Shown: positions 1 through 6,347 of the stretch, piece by piece | How the letters are laid out: each line of letters opens with the position of its first letter | How positions within the stretch are numbered: the stretch's first letter is position 1 | Origin: Baffinella frigidus | Taxonomy: Eukaryota; Cryptophyceae; Cryptomonadales; Baffinellaceae | Length of the DNA stretch: 12,471 nucleotides | Direction of reading: 5' to 3' | NCBI GenBank assembly: GCA_026770585.1 | Contig: MU646412.1 | Location: forward strand, 180,212 to 192,682 | Notes under the pieces: generated by a model | The model's database searches: none | What the model was told of the DNA's origin: nothing | What the model saw: the letters and a program-made list of their open reading frames with translations, nothing else | Position numbers and translations under genes: made by a program

Positions 1-400
1 GAGGAGTCAATCACACTCTGCCACCACAACGGGTATCCCACCCTTGCCAGAGCGATCGGATCCTATCACCGCAAACCCCACTTTGCGAGACGCGTTCTTA
101 CCTTGACCCCTGGAGAGTGAGGAGTGAGGAGTGAATGAGGAGTCAATCACACTCTGCCACCACAACGGGTACCTAGCTCTCTGTCGCACTCGGGTTGACC
201 CTGAAGGAAGGGCTCCAATTCCGTATGGGAGCGGGCGTTGAAATCAAGTACTCGTCGGGATGAGATCGGTCCTAGCTCTGCCTCACTCGGGTTGACCCGA
301 CTATTCTCAAGTTGACACGCTGGGTGTGCGGCACAAATCCGTCAACTTTGGAGCGGGAAAGAGCCCGGGCTCGCAAAATCTGTCAGCCCAAATCTCAGAC

Positions 401-428
401 TAAATAAATAAATAAATATTTATATATA
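401..428. repeat. AT-rich TAAA/TATA tract
   Basis: A TAAATAAATAAATAAAT run grades into ATTTATATATA. It is a simple-sequence island in an otherwise GC-balanced region. No function can be assigned. Confidence 0.7.
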
Positions 429-582
429 AGACTGGGACAGAGCAAACCCATAGGGATGAGATCGGTCCTAGCTCTGCCATACTCGGGTTGAACGCTCTGC
501 CACCACAACGGGTATCACACCCTTGCCAGAGCGATCTGATCCTGTCACCGCAAACCCCACTTTGCGAGACGCGTTCTGACCT

Positions 583-708
583 CCACGCCAGACTGGAGGA
601 AGGGGAAAAATCTTTGAAACCGTATGCGGGTACCGTATCCACTTTTGAAAACCATTGCCCTTGAGGGAAAATTGACTTTTGGCAACCCCTTCGAAGACTT
701 TGGCGTGG
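583..708. mobile_element. Family 5 foldback MITE, copy 1 (126 bp)
   Basis: The element starts CCACGCCAGACTGGAGG and ends AAGACTTTGGCGTGG, so the ends are inverted repeats. A second copy of exactly the same length lies at 1372-1497. Shared internal words include CACTTTTGAAAACCA and AATTGACTTTTGGC. It interrupts a direct repeat that is intact at 91-115. The dinucleotide CT appears on both sides (581-582 and 709-710) but once in the empty copy (102-103), which fits a 2-bp target-site duplication. It has no coding capacity, so any transposase would act in trans. Confidence 0.8.
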
Positions 709-889
709 CTTGACCCCTGGAGAGTGAGGAGTGAATGAGGAGTCAAATCACACTCTGCCACCACAACGGGTACCTAGCTCTGCCTCACGCGGGTTGGCCG
801 ACTATTCTCAAGTTGACATGCTGGGTCTGCGGTACAAATTCGTCAACTTTGGAGCAGCAAACAGCCCGAGCGCAAGCACCACTTTAATA

Positions 890-1050
890 GGGTAACGTCC
901 TGAAAACCGGGTAGTTAGGCCTACGGTATTACCTACGGTAGGCCGTAGGGCTCCTAGGACCTAGTGTTTCGTAGGACCCCCCCTAGGCCCCTACGGCTTA
1001 CCGTAGGCAATACCGTAGGCCCAACTACCCGGTTTTCAGGCCGTTAGCCC
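890..1050. mobile_element. Family 2 palindromic MITE, copy a (161 bp)
   Basis: The left arm starts GGGTAACGTCCTGAAAACCGG and the right arm is its near-perfect inverse, ending CCGGTTTTCAGGCCGTTAGCCC. The arms continue inward through GTAGTTAGGCCTACGGTATT. The centre holds CTCCTAGGACC and other CCTAGG/TACGG words shared with families 1, 3 and 4. The whole unit can fold into one long hairpin. It has no open frame of note. Confidence 0.8.
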
Positions 1051-1093
1051 ATGGACTTGTTTCTGGGGACACGCCCCACGTAGGAGTAGTCGG

Positions 1094-1171
1094 AGTGACT
1101 TTACACAAGCAATGACTTTACACAAGTGACTTTACACAAGCAGTGACTTTACACAAGTGACTTTACACAAG
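1094..1171 (+). repeat. Short tandem repeat, TGACTTTACACAAG
   Basis: Five copies of the 14-mer core TGACTTTACACAAG alternate with and without a CA-containing linker (AGTGACTTTACACAAGCAA), giving a higher-order period near 31 bp. The upstream words GTCGGAGTGACTT resemble the inner foldback at 3361-3403, where the same motif is inverted on itself. The array is not in a coding context. Confidence 0.85.
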
Positions 1172-1217
1172 TACCCATTGCGAGACGCGTTCCTAGCTTG
1201 ACCTCTGGAGTGGCAGT

Positions 1218-1336
1218 ACAGGGGTACCTCGATCATAAAAAAACGCCCCCCCCCTAGGACCACCGTGATGCCCTAGGCATAGGCCTACTGTAGGGTCCTA
1301 GGGGGTGGCAGTTTCTTATGAGCGAGGTACCCCTGC
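1218..1336. mobile_element. Family 1 palindromic MITE, copy A
   Basis: The ends are ACAGGGGTACCTCGATCATA and TATGAGCGAGGTACCCCTG, inverted with respect to each other. The middle has a long C run, CCTAGGACC, the palindromic CCTAGGCATAGGCCTA, then GGTCCTAGGGGG. TA-CAGGGG...CCCCTG-TA ends, seen best in other copies, resemble a TA-targeting DNA transposon such as Tc1/mariner, but that is inference. Conceptual proteins across this repeat (words such as RGTSLIRN or MSEVPLY) come from the element and are not genes. Confidence 0.85.
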
Positions 1337-1371
1337 ATCTGAACCTGGAAGCCAAGCCCAAGTCGTGCGAG

Positions 1372-1497
1372 CCACGCCAGAGTGCAGGAGGGTGTTGATT
1401 TCTTTAGAACGTATCTGGATACGTTCGTTGACTTTTGAAAACCACTGCCTTCAGGAGGAATTGACTTTTGGCGAACCCTTCTAAGACTCTGGCGTGG
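1372..1497. mobile_element. Family 5 foldback MITE, copy 2 (126 bp)
   Basis: It has the same length and the same ends as the copy at 583-708: CCACGCCAGAG on the left and GACTCTGGCGTGG on the right. Internal sequence has diverged, with a CGTATCTGGATACG mini-palindrome in the left half, but GACTTTTGAAAACCA and GAATTGACTTTTGGC are kept. Two equal-length diverged copies define the family. Confidence 0.8.
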
Positions 1498-1635
1498 ATC
1501 ATCGTCAACTTTTGCCATTGTTGGAAACGTGTTCTTCTCCCTCAGGCTGGATAATCCCTTTCTCGGGGTCTGTATTTCCCTAGGGGACATAGGACTCTAT
1601 GGATAGCTCCTCGAATTCAGCGAGTTTGTATGTTC

Positions 1636-1796
1636 ATAGGCTAACGGACTAAAAATGGGGTAGTTAGGCCTACGGAATTGCCTACCGTAGGCCGTAGGGC
1701 TCCTATGACCAAAAATTCCTAGAATTTTGGCCTACAGTAGGAGGTCCCAGGCAATGCCGTAGGCCTAACTACCCCATTTTTAGTCCATTACCCTAT
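1636..1796. mobile_element. Family 2 palindromic MITE, copy b (161 bp)
   Basis: The arms ATAGGCTAACGGACTAAAAA and TTTTTAGTCCATTACCCTAT are inverted repeats, followed inward by TGGGGTAGTTAGGCCTACGG and its inverse. It is the same length as copy a. The centre reads CTCCTATGACC...GGAGGTCC. In this copy the arm word CCTGAAAA is ACTAAAAA on both arms. The matched change is expected if arms are corrected against each other or if subfamilies exist. Confidence 0.8.
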
Positions 1797-1854
1797 TAAT
1801 GTCGCGGTGAGCGTGGGTTTGGTGCTAGGTCACGGGAGGAACATATTTGCTGTT

Positions 1855-1953
1855 GTGGTGTCTTGCGGGGCATTTAACCCTCAGTGAGGCATGTGGTGTC
1901 TTGCGGGGCATTCAACCCTCAGTGAGGCATGTGGTGTCTTGCGGGGCATTCAT
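1855..1953 (+). repeat. 38-bp tandem repeat, 2.6 copies
   Basis: The unit begins GTGGTGTCTTGCGGGGCATT and starts at 1855, 1893 and 1931. The first two units differ at one base (TTTAACC versus TTCAACC) and the third decays after CATTCATCC. An open frame of 78 codons crosses it (1847-2083), but it consists of this repeat plus the next tandem array, so I do not call a gene. Confidence 0.85.
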
Positions 1954-2315
1954 CCTTCCAGCTAGGCCGCCTAGCTTCTCAAGAAATGAGTCAACTTTTG
2001 TAAGCGAGGAAAAACACGCCGCTAAAGTCAGAGGGGTGCCGAAGCGATTATCGACGATGTCTAAAGTTGTCGACGAACCCTAAAATTATGGACGAACCCT
2101 AAAGTTGTCGAACCCCTAAAGTTGTCGACGAACCCTAAGGTTATCCTCGATGCCTAAACTACCCCCCCTGCGCCCGTTCCAGCTGGGGATTCCACTGGCT
2201 TAAATCAAAAGTTAATTAATGTCTAAAGTTGTTAAGCCTACTAAGTAGGCTCAACGTTATTAACAAATACATCATATGGACTGTTCACACCAGAAAGACG
2301 TGCGTTTTCCCAGGC

Positions 2316-2628
2316 CACACAGCGGACTTCGAAGGGATTTTGAATAACCCGATAAGACCTGGGACCCTACGGTAGGCAATCCGTAGGGACGTGGGGGGGG
2401 TTCCTACCGATCAGGTTACGGGAAACGGGTTATTAGATTTGGCGGTTTTCCTGCGTAGCCCGGTGTTTATCCGGGGAAACCTATTTTTCTTTCATTTGAT
2501 GGCAACGAAAATTACTACACAATTGAATTGTGACAATTCGTCTTTATTAGTAATATTAAAGCATTTGTGTAGTAATTTTCGTTGCCATCAAATGAAAGAA
2601 AAATAGGTTTCCCCGGATAAGTGTGTGG
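2316..2628. mobile_element. Family 3 MITE, copy 1, split by a foldback
   Basis: The left end CACACAGCGGACTTCGAAGG matches the intact copy at 10999. The core GGGACCCTACGGTAGGCAAT is present. The right end, expected as GTAGCCCGCTGTGTGG, is found as GTAGCCCGGTGT (to 2466) followed after the insertion by GTGTGTGG (2621-2628). A second element (2467-2620) therefore landed inside this one, with GTGT on both sides as a possible target duplication. Confidence 0.7.
2467..2620. mobile_element. Foldback element with 56-bp perfect arms
   Basis: Arms 2467-2522 and 2565-2620 are exact inverted complements of 56 bp, beginning TTATCCGGGGAAACC and ending inward at TTACTACACAA. The spacer is 42 nt (2523-2564) and AT-rich. 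Perfect arms imply a recent insertion, recent arm correction, or selection on pairing. The inner word TTACTACACRA reappears at 4295-4306 and near 8485 in other foldbacks. The open frame at 2391-2606 is only a read-through of this palindrome. Confidence 0.85.
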
Positions 2629-2702
2629 CTAACCCCCCTGCACCCGATCCAGGTGGGGATTCCGCGACTGTTCACACCAGAAAGACGTGCGTTTTCCCAG
2701 GC

Positions 2703-2856
2703 CACACAGCGGACTTCGAAGGGATTCCGAAGTTAGGGGTTCGAATAACCCCTAAGCGATAAGACCTAGGACCCTACGGTAGGCAATCCGTAGGGACGTA
2801 GGGGGGGTTCCTACCGATAAGGTGACGGGAAACGGGTTAGATTTTGACGGTTTTCC
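2703..2856. mobile_element. Family 3 MITE, copy 2, right end lost
   Basis: It starts CACACAGCGGACTTCGAAGG and keeps the core GACCTAGGACCCTACGGTAG and TTCCTACCGATAAGGT, but no GTAGCCCGCTGTGTG end follows. Sequence passes instead into TAAAAGTTATCCTCGATGCC, the third direct-repeat copy. Near 2736-2754 the insertion AGGGGTTCGAATAACCCCT forms a small perfect hairpin unique to this copy. Confidence 0.7.
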
Positions 2857-3034
2857 TAAAAGTTATCCTCGATGCCTAAACTAACCCCCCCTGCACACGT
2901 TCCAGGTGGGGATTCCACGACTGTTCGCACCAGAAAGACGTGGGCGTGTGCTGTCAGCGCCTGCAGCGGAAATAAGCTTCGAGGACAACTTTAGGGTGTG
3001 TCGACAACTTTAGACACCGCCGATCAGCGCCCTC

Positions 3035-3139
3035 TATCCCTTAAGTGGCCAGTAGGCTCGTATGTTCTGCAGTAGGGCCCTGGGACCTGCCTAGGACCTC
3101 TTTGCGGTCAAATTTGACCGCATCGCCACTTGAGGGATA
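3035..3139. mobile_element. Family 4 palindromic MITE, copy 1 (105 bp)
   Basis: The ends are TATCCCTTAAGTGGC and GCCACTTGAGGGATA. Near the right arm lies a perfect 18-bp palindrome, GCGGTCAAATTTGACCGC (3104-3121). Between them are GGGCCC and TGCCTAGGACCTC. The second copy is at 11461-11562, more than 8 kb away, with the same order of parts. Confidence 0.8.
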
Positions 3140-3168
3140 ACTTGTGGGAAATAAGCGCCTCTATCCTG

Positions 3169-3289
3169 TACAGGGATACCTCGCTCATAAGAAACGCCCA
3201 CCCCCCTAGGACCATCATAGGGCCCTAGGCATTGGCCTACTGTAGGGTCCTAGGGGGGCGCGGTTTCTGATGAGCGAGGTACCCCTGTA
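3169..3289. mobile_element. Family 1 palindromic MITE, copy B
   Basis: The ends are TACAGGGATACCTCGCTCAT and ATGAGCGAGGTACCCCTGTA; the left arm has GGGATACC in place of GGGGTACC. The core is CCCCCCTAGGACCATC...GGGTCCTAGGGGGG. TA dinucleotides bound both ends. Just right of it, GGACCCTATTAATGAC resembles a lone end of a family 2 element. Confidence 0.85.
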
Positions 3290-3339
3290 GGACCCTATTA
3301 ATGACTAGCAGGGTATAAACAGCATGGGGGGGCGAGGGG

Positions 3340-3544
3340 TCTGGGGATAAACCCCATGCAGGCATAGCCGGAGTGACTTGTGTAAAGTCACTCCGGCTAT
3401 GCCCACAGGGGTACCTCGCTCATAAGAAACCACCTCCTCATAGGACCCTACAGTAGCCCTATGTCTGGGGGCCTATGGTTGTCCTAGGGGGGGGGGCGGT
3501 TTCTTATGAGCGAGGTACCCCTGTACATGGGGTTTATCCCCAGA
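3340..3544. repeat. Three-level nested palindrome
   Basis: The outer arms 3340-3358 and 3526-3544 are perfect 19-bp inverted repeats (contain GGGGATAAACCCCATG). Between them sit two complete palindromes: a foldback at 3361-3403 with 17-bp perfect arms (GGCATAGCCGGAGTGAC) and a 9-nt loop, and family 1 copy C at 3405-3525. The likely history is insertion of a family 1 element, and perhaps the small foldback, into an older palindrome. Confidence 0.75.
3405..3525. mobile_element. Family 1 palindromic MITE, copy C
   Basis: The ends are ACAGGGGTACCTCGCTCATA and TATGAGCGAGGTACCCCTGTA. The centre is in the opposite orientation to copies A and B: the arm after the left end reads CATAGGACCCTACAGTAGCC and the right has GGTTGTCCTAGGGG. 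Copies can thus be oriented by their core even though the ends are symmetric. Confidence 0.85.
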
Positions 3545-3566
3545 AGGGGAGGTTCCTGGAAACCTC

Positions 3567-3705
3567 CCACCAACCCTCACAGTCTGGGCAAATCGGGAAA
3601 AATGGCTCCAAAAATCCCCTTGAAGGCCGTCGGATTCCGACGGCCTCCCGAGGGGATTTGGTGTTTTTGACTTTTTCGATTTACCCAAGTTGTTAGGGTT
3701 GGTGG
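3567..3705. mobile_element. Family 6 foldback element, copy 1
   Basis: The arms CCACCAACCCTCACAGTCTG and AGTTGTTAGGGTTGGTGG are inverted repeats, extended inward through CAAATCGGGAAAAA and its inverse. The centre is a strong hairpin: AAATCCCCT (3612-3620), then perfect GGCCGTCGGA-T-TCCGACGGCC (3625-3645), then AGGGGATTT (3651-3659). The second copy at 10313-10487 shares only the arms. Open frames across it on both strands are palindrome artefacts. Confidence 0.75.
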
Positions 3706-3731
3706 TCCGGGGGGGGGGTTCTGGGAGCCGC

Positions 3732-3778
3732 GGAACCAAGAACCAAGATTCAAGAACCAAGAACCAAGAACCAAGATC
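3732..3778. repeat. Heptamer microsatellite (AAGAACC)n
   Basis: Six to seven imperfect copies of CAAGAAC/AAGAACC lie directly beside a family 7 unit that contains AAGAACCTAAAGGACC in the opposite orientation. The inverted counterpart, GGTTCTT repeats, is at 6348-6430. Confidence 0.8.
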
Positions 3779-3782
3779 CTTC

Positions 3783-3847
3783 AGGTCCTTTAGGTTCTTC
3801 GAGCTCTCAACATAGGCGGACACCGGAACTTGTTCTGCAGAAAAGAC
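3783..3847 (-). repeat. Family 7 dispersed repeat, minus copy
   Basis: On the minus strand it reads TTCTGCAGAACAAGTTCCGG, then TGTCCGCCTATGTTGAGAGC, then TCGAAGAACCTAAAGGACCT. Other copies are at 7634-7706 (+), 9356-9418 (+), 9485-9518 (+, partial) and 9717-9780 (-). One reading frame (words PVSAYV and SSKNLKDLK) is open in two copies, which DNA identity alone can explain. Confidence 0.7.
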
Positions 3848-3871
3848 CAGTCCTCCCAAAATAGGACATAT

Positions 3872-4057
3872 GTCATATTAGTAGGGTAACGGCCTGAAAA
3901 TGGGGTAGTTAGGCCTACGGCATTGCCTAGGACCTCCTACCGTACATGTAGGCCGAGACTTTTTGGTCCTAGGATCCCTCGGCCTACGGTAGGAGGTCCT
4001 GGGCAATGCCGTATGCCTAACTACCCCATTTTCAGGCCGTTAGCCTATCAATATGAC
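3872..4057. mobile_element. Family 2 palindromic MITE, copy c
   Basis: The arms carry GTAGGGTAACGGCCTGAAAA and TTTTCAGGCCGTTAGCCTAT, then TGGGGTAGTTAGGCCTACGG inward. The symmetry continues outward to GTCATATT/AATATGAC, so this copy is 186 bp. Copy b shows a matching outer GACATTAAT on one side only. The core contains CCTAGGACCTCCTACCGTA and GGTCCTAGGATCC. Confidence 0.8.
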
Positions 4058-4217
4058 GGCGGGCTGGTGTGGGGGGGGTGAGGTTGGTTCAGCTGCGGAA
4101 ACGATTAAAAATATTGCTTTCTGGCAACGAAATTTGCCACACAATTTGGTCTTAGATCAATGCGGTCTTGGAGCGGGTCTCGCATGAGTTGACACCTTTT
4201 TCATCGAGACAACTTTT

Positions 4218-4330
4218 CAACTTCCAAACTCTTTTAGGCAACCTTTGTACCAGGAGTTGTTTTGAATGGACGGATCGTGTAGTAAAGATCAATGTTTACT
4301 ACACGAGTTGACTAATTAAGTTTGGAAGTT
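4218..4330. repeat. Nested foldback, two arm pairs
   Basis: The outer arms AACTTCCAAACT (4218-4229) and AGTTTGGAAGTT (4319-4330) enclose an inner hairpin with arms TCGTGTAGTAAA (4275-4286) and TTTACTACACGA (4295-4306) and an 8-nt loop. The word GTGTAGTAA links it to the foldback at 2467-2620. Confidence 0.7.
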
Positions 4331-4823
4331 TTTCGGACAAAAAAATGTCAGGGGAGGCAGAGCGCTTCTACGAAATGCACAGCTGACAGCTGCACAGCAG
4401 AGACGGGCGGCAAAGATTCGAGGGGACGGGCATGCCTCCTCGTTGTCCATGCACGCAGACCACCAGCAACCCGTAGCGGCTTTTACCGGATCCTTGCAAG
4501 AATCCAGGAACGATTTTTTTTTGGGGGGGGTATTTGTAGGACCCTACGGTAGGAGTCCCTAGGGGCCTAGGAATTGCGGACGGGAGATACGGACAGATAT
4601 GACCGGTTTAGCTGAAATTTACTACAGTACACTCGGATCCACAACATTTCGCCTAAGTCAACTCCCCCTGAAAGCCTGCGCCTTAAGTCAAATGGTGGGC
4701 ATGGTGCCCACGTCCATCTAAACGAAAACAGGGGAAACCTGAGGGGGGCCCAACCCTTTGAGCCATTCCTATATGAATGTGAAAATCCCAAAAACATGTG
4801 TCCTCTAACTTCTGATCCCCTCT
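4331..4823. other. Gene-free stretch with a lone MITE core
   Basis: I see no supported gene. At 4536-4577, GTAGGACCCTACGGTAGGAG and CCTAGGGGCCTAGG form an orphan core of the family 1-4 vocabulary, without recognisable ends. A T run followed by a G run precedes it (4514-4529). GTGGGCA-TGG-TGCCCAC at 4695-4711 is a small hairpin. Short frames on both strands overlap each other and have no recognisable composition. Confidence 0.5.
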
Positions 4824-5047
4824 GCCGATTTCACTTTTCTCGACGGTTCTGAATTTTTCATCACGCCCTCTCCAAACCCACTCGTTGAAGTATCTCCAGC
4901 GGAGCACATGAAGATGCCAAAAACTCGCTTTGTTCGTGGAAAGTTGACTAAAACGGTGGACCTGTTTCTGGGCCTCTGGCGCCATACATTCCATCTAAAA
5001 GAGGGCGTCCTCATGATTCCAGAACCGTCGAGAAAAGTAAAATCGGC
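4824..5047. repeat. Foldback with about 31-bp arms
   Basis: The arms 4824-4854 (GCCGATTTCACTTTTCTCGA then CGGTTCTGAAT) and 5016-5047 are inverted repeats with about two differences and one indel. The interior of 160 bp has no long open frame that stays outside the arms. The minus-strand frames crossing it (4683-5059) contain the arms and are not called. Confidence 0.7.
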
Positions 5048-5144
5048 CCACGGGGTCAAAAGTTAAAGCCCCGAACGTCCCCACGGCAGTCCGGACGGGC
5101 CCGCCTCGGGGTCTCGGCACTTCCCGATCGCCTGTAGCTCGTTC

Positions 5145-5241
5145 CCTGAAATGTGGCACCCAAGGGTTCCAATGGCGAAGTTTCTTAGAATTTCAAGGGC
5201 TACAACTTTGCAATAGGAACCCTTGGGTGCCACATTTCAGG
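5145..5241. repeat. Hairpin with 26-bp perfect arms
   Basis: The arms 5145-5170 (CCTGAAATGTGGCACCCAAG then GGTTCC) and 5216-5241 are exact inverses; the loop is 45 nt. The right arm ends ATTTCAG followed by GTAAAC, which looks like a splice donor. It could give a 5' untranslated intron running to the acceptor at 5539, but I have no other support for that. It may equally be a small foldback element. Confidence 0.75.
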
Positions 5242-5509
5242 TAAACATGTTCCTGTGCAAAACGGTCGATTGGGCCCCCTCGGAAACCTGACTTATGTGA
5301 GCTGATTGACTTAGCTAAAATCTTGTGGACCGGAGTGCAGTACCCGACCCGGTTATAAGCTGCAACGGGTTGCTGGTGGGAGACGTCGAGGATTGAGGAC
5401 TCTCCCCGATGTCTGGTGGGCCCTCCGAGAGCAAGTGTCGCACCTCGTCCGTCAGGCGACGGCATGTATGAGGTACCAACCGCCCTTTAGGCACAGCGCG
5501 ATAATGGTC

Positions 5510-5539
5510 AATTCTTTTTTTCCGTCTCGTTCATTTTAG
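5510..5539 (+). promoter_or_regulatory. Polypyrimidine tract and AG acceptor
   Basis: The run AATTCTTTTTTTCCGTCTCG, followed by TTCATTTTAG, has the form of a 3' splice or trans-splice acceptor, 40 nt before the start codon at 5580. It would place the mature 5' end near 5540. Which kind of splicing is involved cannot be told from the sequence. Confidence 0.4.
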
Positions 5540-5579
5540 TACCGTCCAGGCACAACAAATTACGATCCCGGCGCATCCT

Positions 5580-6093
5580 ATGCTTCGAATCATGCGGCAC
5601 TCCTTCATCACAAGGTTGATGTGCGTCGTCTTCCTCGTCGTCCTCTTCTCGCTTCAAGCTGTGGTCTGCGCCCCAACATTTCTTGCTGTTTCCAATTGGA
5701 GCCACGACAACACCTGGTGAGCCACGACAACACCTGGTCCGTGGATGTGCCGCGCTAGGTACAGCACTAGCGCTGTGCGCTCGTTCTTCCTGAGTTTTTC
5801 CAAGGCCCTTCCATGGCGTATGTTGCAAAGTCCCGACCAAGCGCGACTCCACATCGAAGCGAGAACCAACCCCTGTGCATCCCCTCAAATTGCGTGCGAG
5901 CATCGCGGCGGGCGCTTTGCTCACGATCCTAAATTCACTGCGGGATGAGCAGGCTGGCCACTCCGGGGACAACACTTTCCGCAGGCCATCGTACGGCATG
6001 TGGGAGGAAGTGGCTATGATAGCGGCAGACTCGTACGCGACGGCGCTGGTTCGACACCTGCAGCGCCTGCTCTCCCCTCTCTTCCACAACTGA
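5580..6093 (+). CDS. Predicted two-exon small secreted protein
   Basis: I propose exon 1 at 5580-5716 and exon 2 at 5805-6093, giving 141 residues; the family is not recognised. Residues 1-31 form a textbook signal peptide: basic start (MLRIMRHSF), hydrophobic core (CVVFLVVLFSL, 15-25) and likely cleavage after AVVCA. The mature part has an N-W-S sequon at 39, adjacent cysteines at 52-53, dibasic pairs at 58-59, 64-65 and 105-106, a short hydrophobic helix (ASIAAGALLTIL, 77-88) and a probably amphipathic C-terminus ending LLSPLFHN. Dibasic sites could mean precursor processing, but that is inference. The intron is 88 nt, donor CTG/GTGAGC, acceptor TTTTTCCAAG. Of the AGs checked from 5756 to 5863, only this one restores the frame, and it lies just after the in-frame stop at 5791-5793. 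The overlapping 193-codon minus frame has an acidic run that mirrors the leucine/valine codons, so I treat it as a shadow. Confidence 0.55.
5699..5738 (+). repeat. 20-bp tandem duplication at the splice donor
   Basis: GAGCCACGACAACACCTGGT occurs twice with no gap (5699-5718 and 5719-5738). The proposed donor GTGAGC spans the junction, so the GT comes from copy 1 and the GAGC from copy 2. Without the duplication this donor would not exist, and the exon would read on to a stop at 5756-5758. Confidence 0.9.
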
Positions 6094-6149
6094 TAAGCCT
6101 ACTCGCTCGCCCCCAGCCCCCAGAAGAGAACCAAATCGTGATTTGGAGA

Positions 6150-6192
6150 CCTGTGGGCAATTACCCACAGGGGTAAAGGCTGAGCCTTTACC
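6150..6192. repeat. Two adjacent perfect hairpins
   Basis: CCTGTGGG-CAATTA-CCCACAGG (6150-6171) abuts GGTAAAGGCT-G-AGCCTTTACC (6172-6192). They lie 57 nt after the stop of the secreted-protein gene, so they would fall in its 3' untranslated region if transcribed. They could be structured RNA or a small foldback remnant. Confidence 0.6.
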
Positions 6193-6347
6193 ACCCAGGG
6201 GAAATCAGCTTTTGAGATCGCTCGATTTAGTTCACTTCTTGTGGCTGGTGGCGGTTCTTCTACCTTCACGGAGGGTGCAGAGGGAGGGAGGAGAGAAGCT
6301 GCCGCATCGGAGAGAGATGGTGTCATCAGCACAGAGCACTCTTGCAT

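Larger units (their letters stand above)
1..888. repeat. Long direct-repeat block, no gene
   Basis: The stretch is built from diverged copies of the same segments. The motif CTCTGCCACCACAACGGGTA occurs at about 16, 152, 495 and 753. The longer segment 16-190 recurs at 495-787, interrupted by a family 5 element at 583-708. A second unit, starting GATGAGATCGGTCCTAGCTC at 259 and running to about 367, recurs in part at 456-490 and more fully at about 772-870. Short open frames here change between copies, and none has protein-like composition. The layout suggests a subtelomeric or satellite-like unit amplified by recombination. Confidence 0.75.
2054..3017. repeat. Composite repeat with inverted outer arms
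   Basis: The outer arms of about 40 bp are inverted: GATGTCTAAAGTTGTCGACG at about 2057 and TGTCGACAACTTTAGACACC near 2999. At the left, a short tandem of about 20 bp (CCTAAAGTTGTCGACGAA, degenerate) fills 2061-2145. Inside, a direct repeat is present three times (about 2138-2190, 2628-2690 and 2866-2938). It contains CCCCCCTGC...GGTGGGGATTCC and, after an 80-bp insertion in the first copy, ACTGTTCACACCAGAAAGACG. Two of these lead straight into family 3 elements. It reads as a locally duplicated nest of non-coding elements. Confidence 0.6.

Noticed and set aside
1094-1171. Regularly spaced repeats as a possible CRISPR array
   Set aside because: The units are 14 bp with no unique spacers, in a eukaryotic subtelomere without cas genes.
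1285-1590. 101-codon minus frame containing GYLAHKKLPPPRTLQ
   Set aside because: The tail is the conceptual translation of the family 1 end. Similar strings arise at every family 1 copy.
2736-2754. AGGGGTTCGAATAACCCCT, like a tRNA T-arm
   Set aside because: The stem and loop phase are wrong for a T-arm, and there is no acceptor stem, anticodon arm or A box nearby. It is a small palindrome.
3473-3859. 128-codon minus frame and its neighbours
   Set aside because: They run through a family 1 end, a family 6 palindrome, the heptamer array and a family 7 unit. None is unique sequence.
4683-5059. Overlapping minus frames of 84 and 103 codons
   Set aside because: Both include the inverted arms of the foldback at 4824-5047. 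Composition is unremarkable and no motif is visible.
5508-6089. 193-codon minus-strand frame with an acidic run
   Set aside because: It is the reverse of the signal-peptide gene. The acidic run is the complement of GTC/CTC/TTC codons in the hydrophobic core, and no domain is visible.
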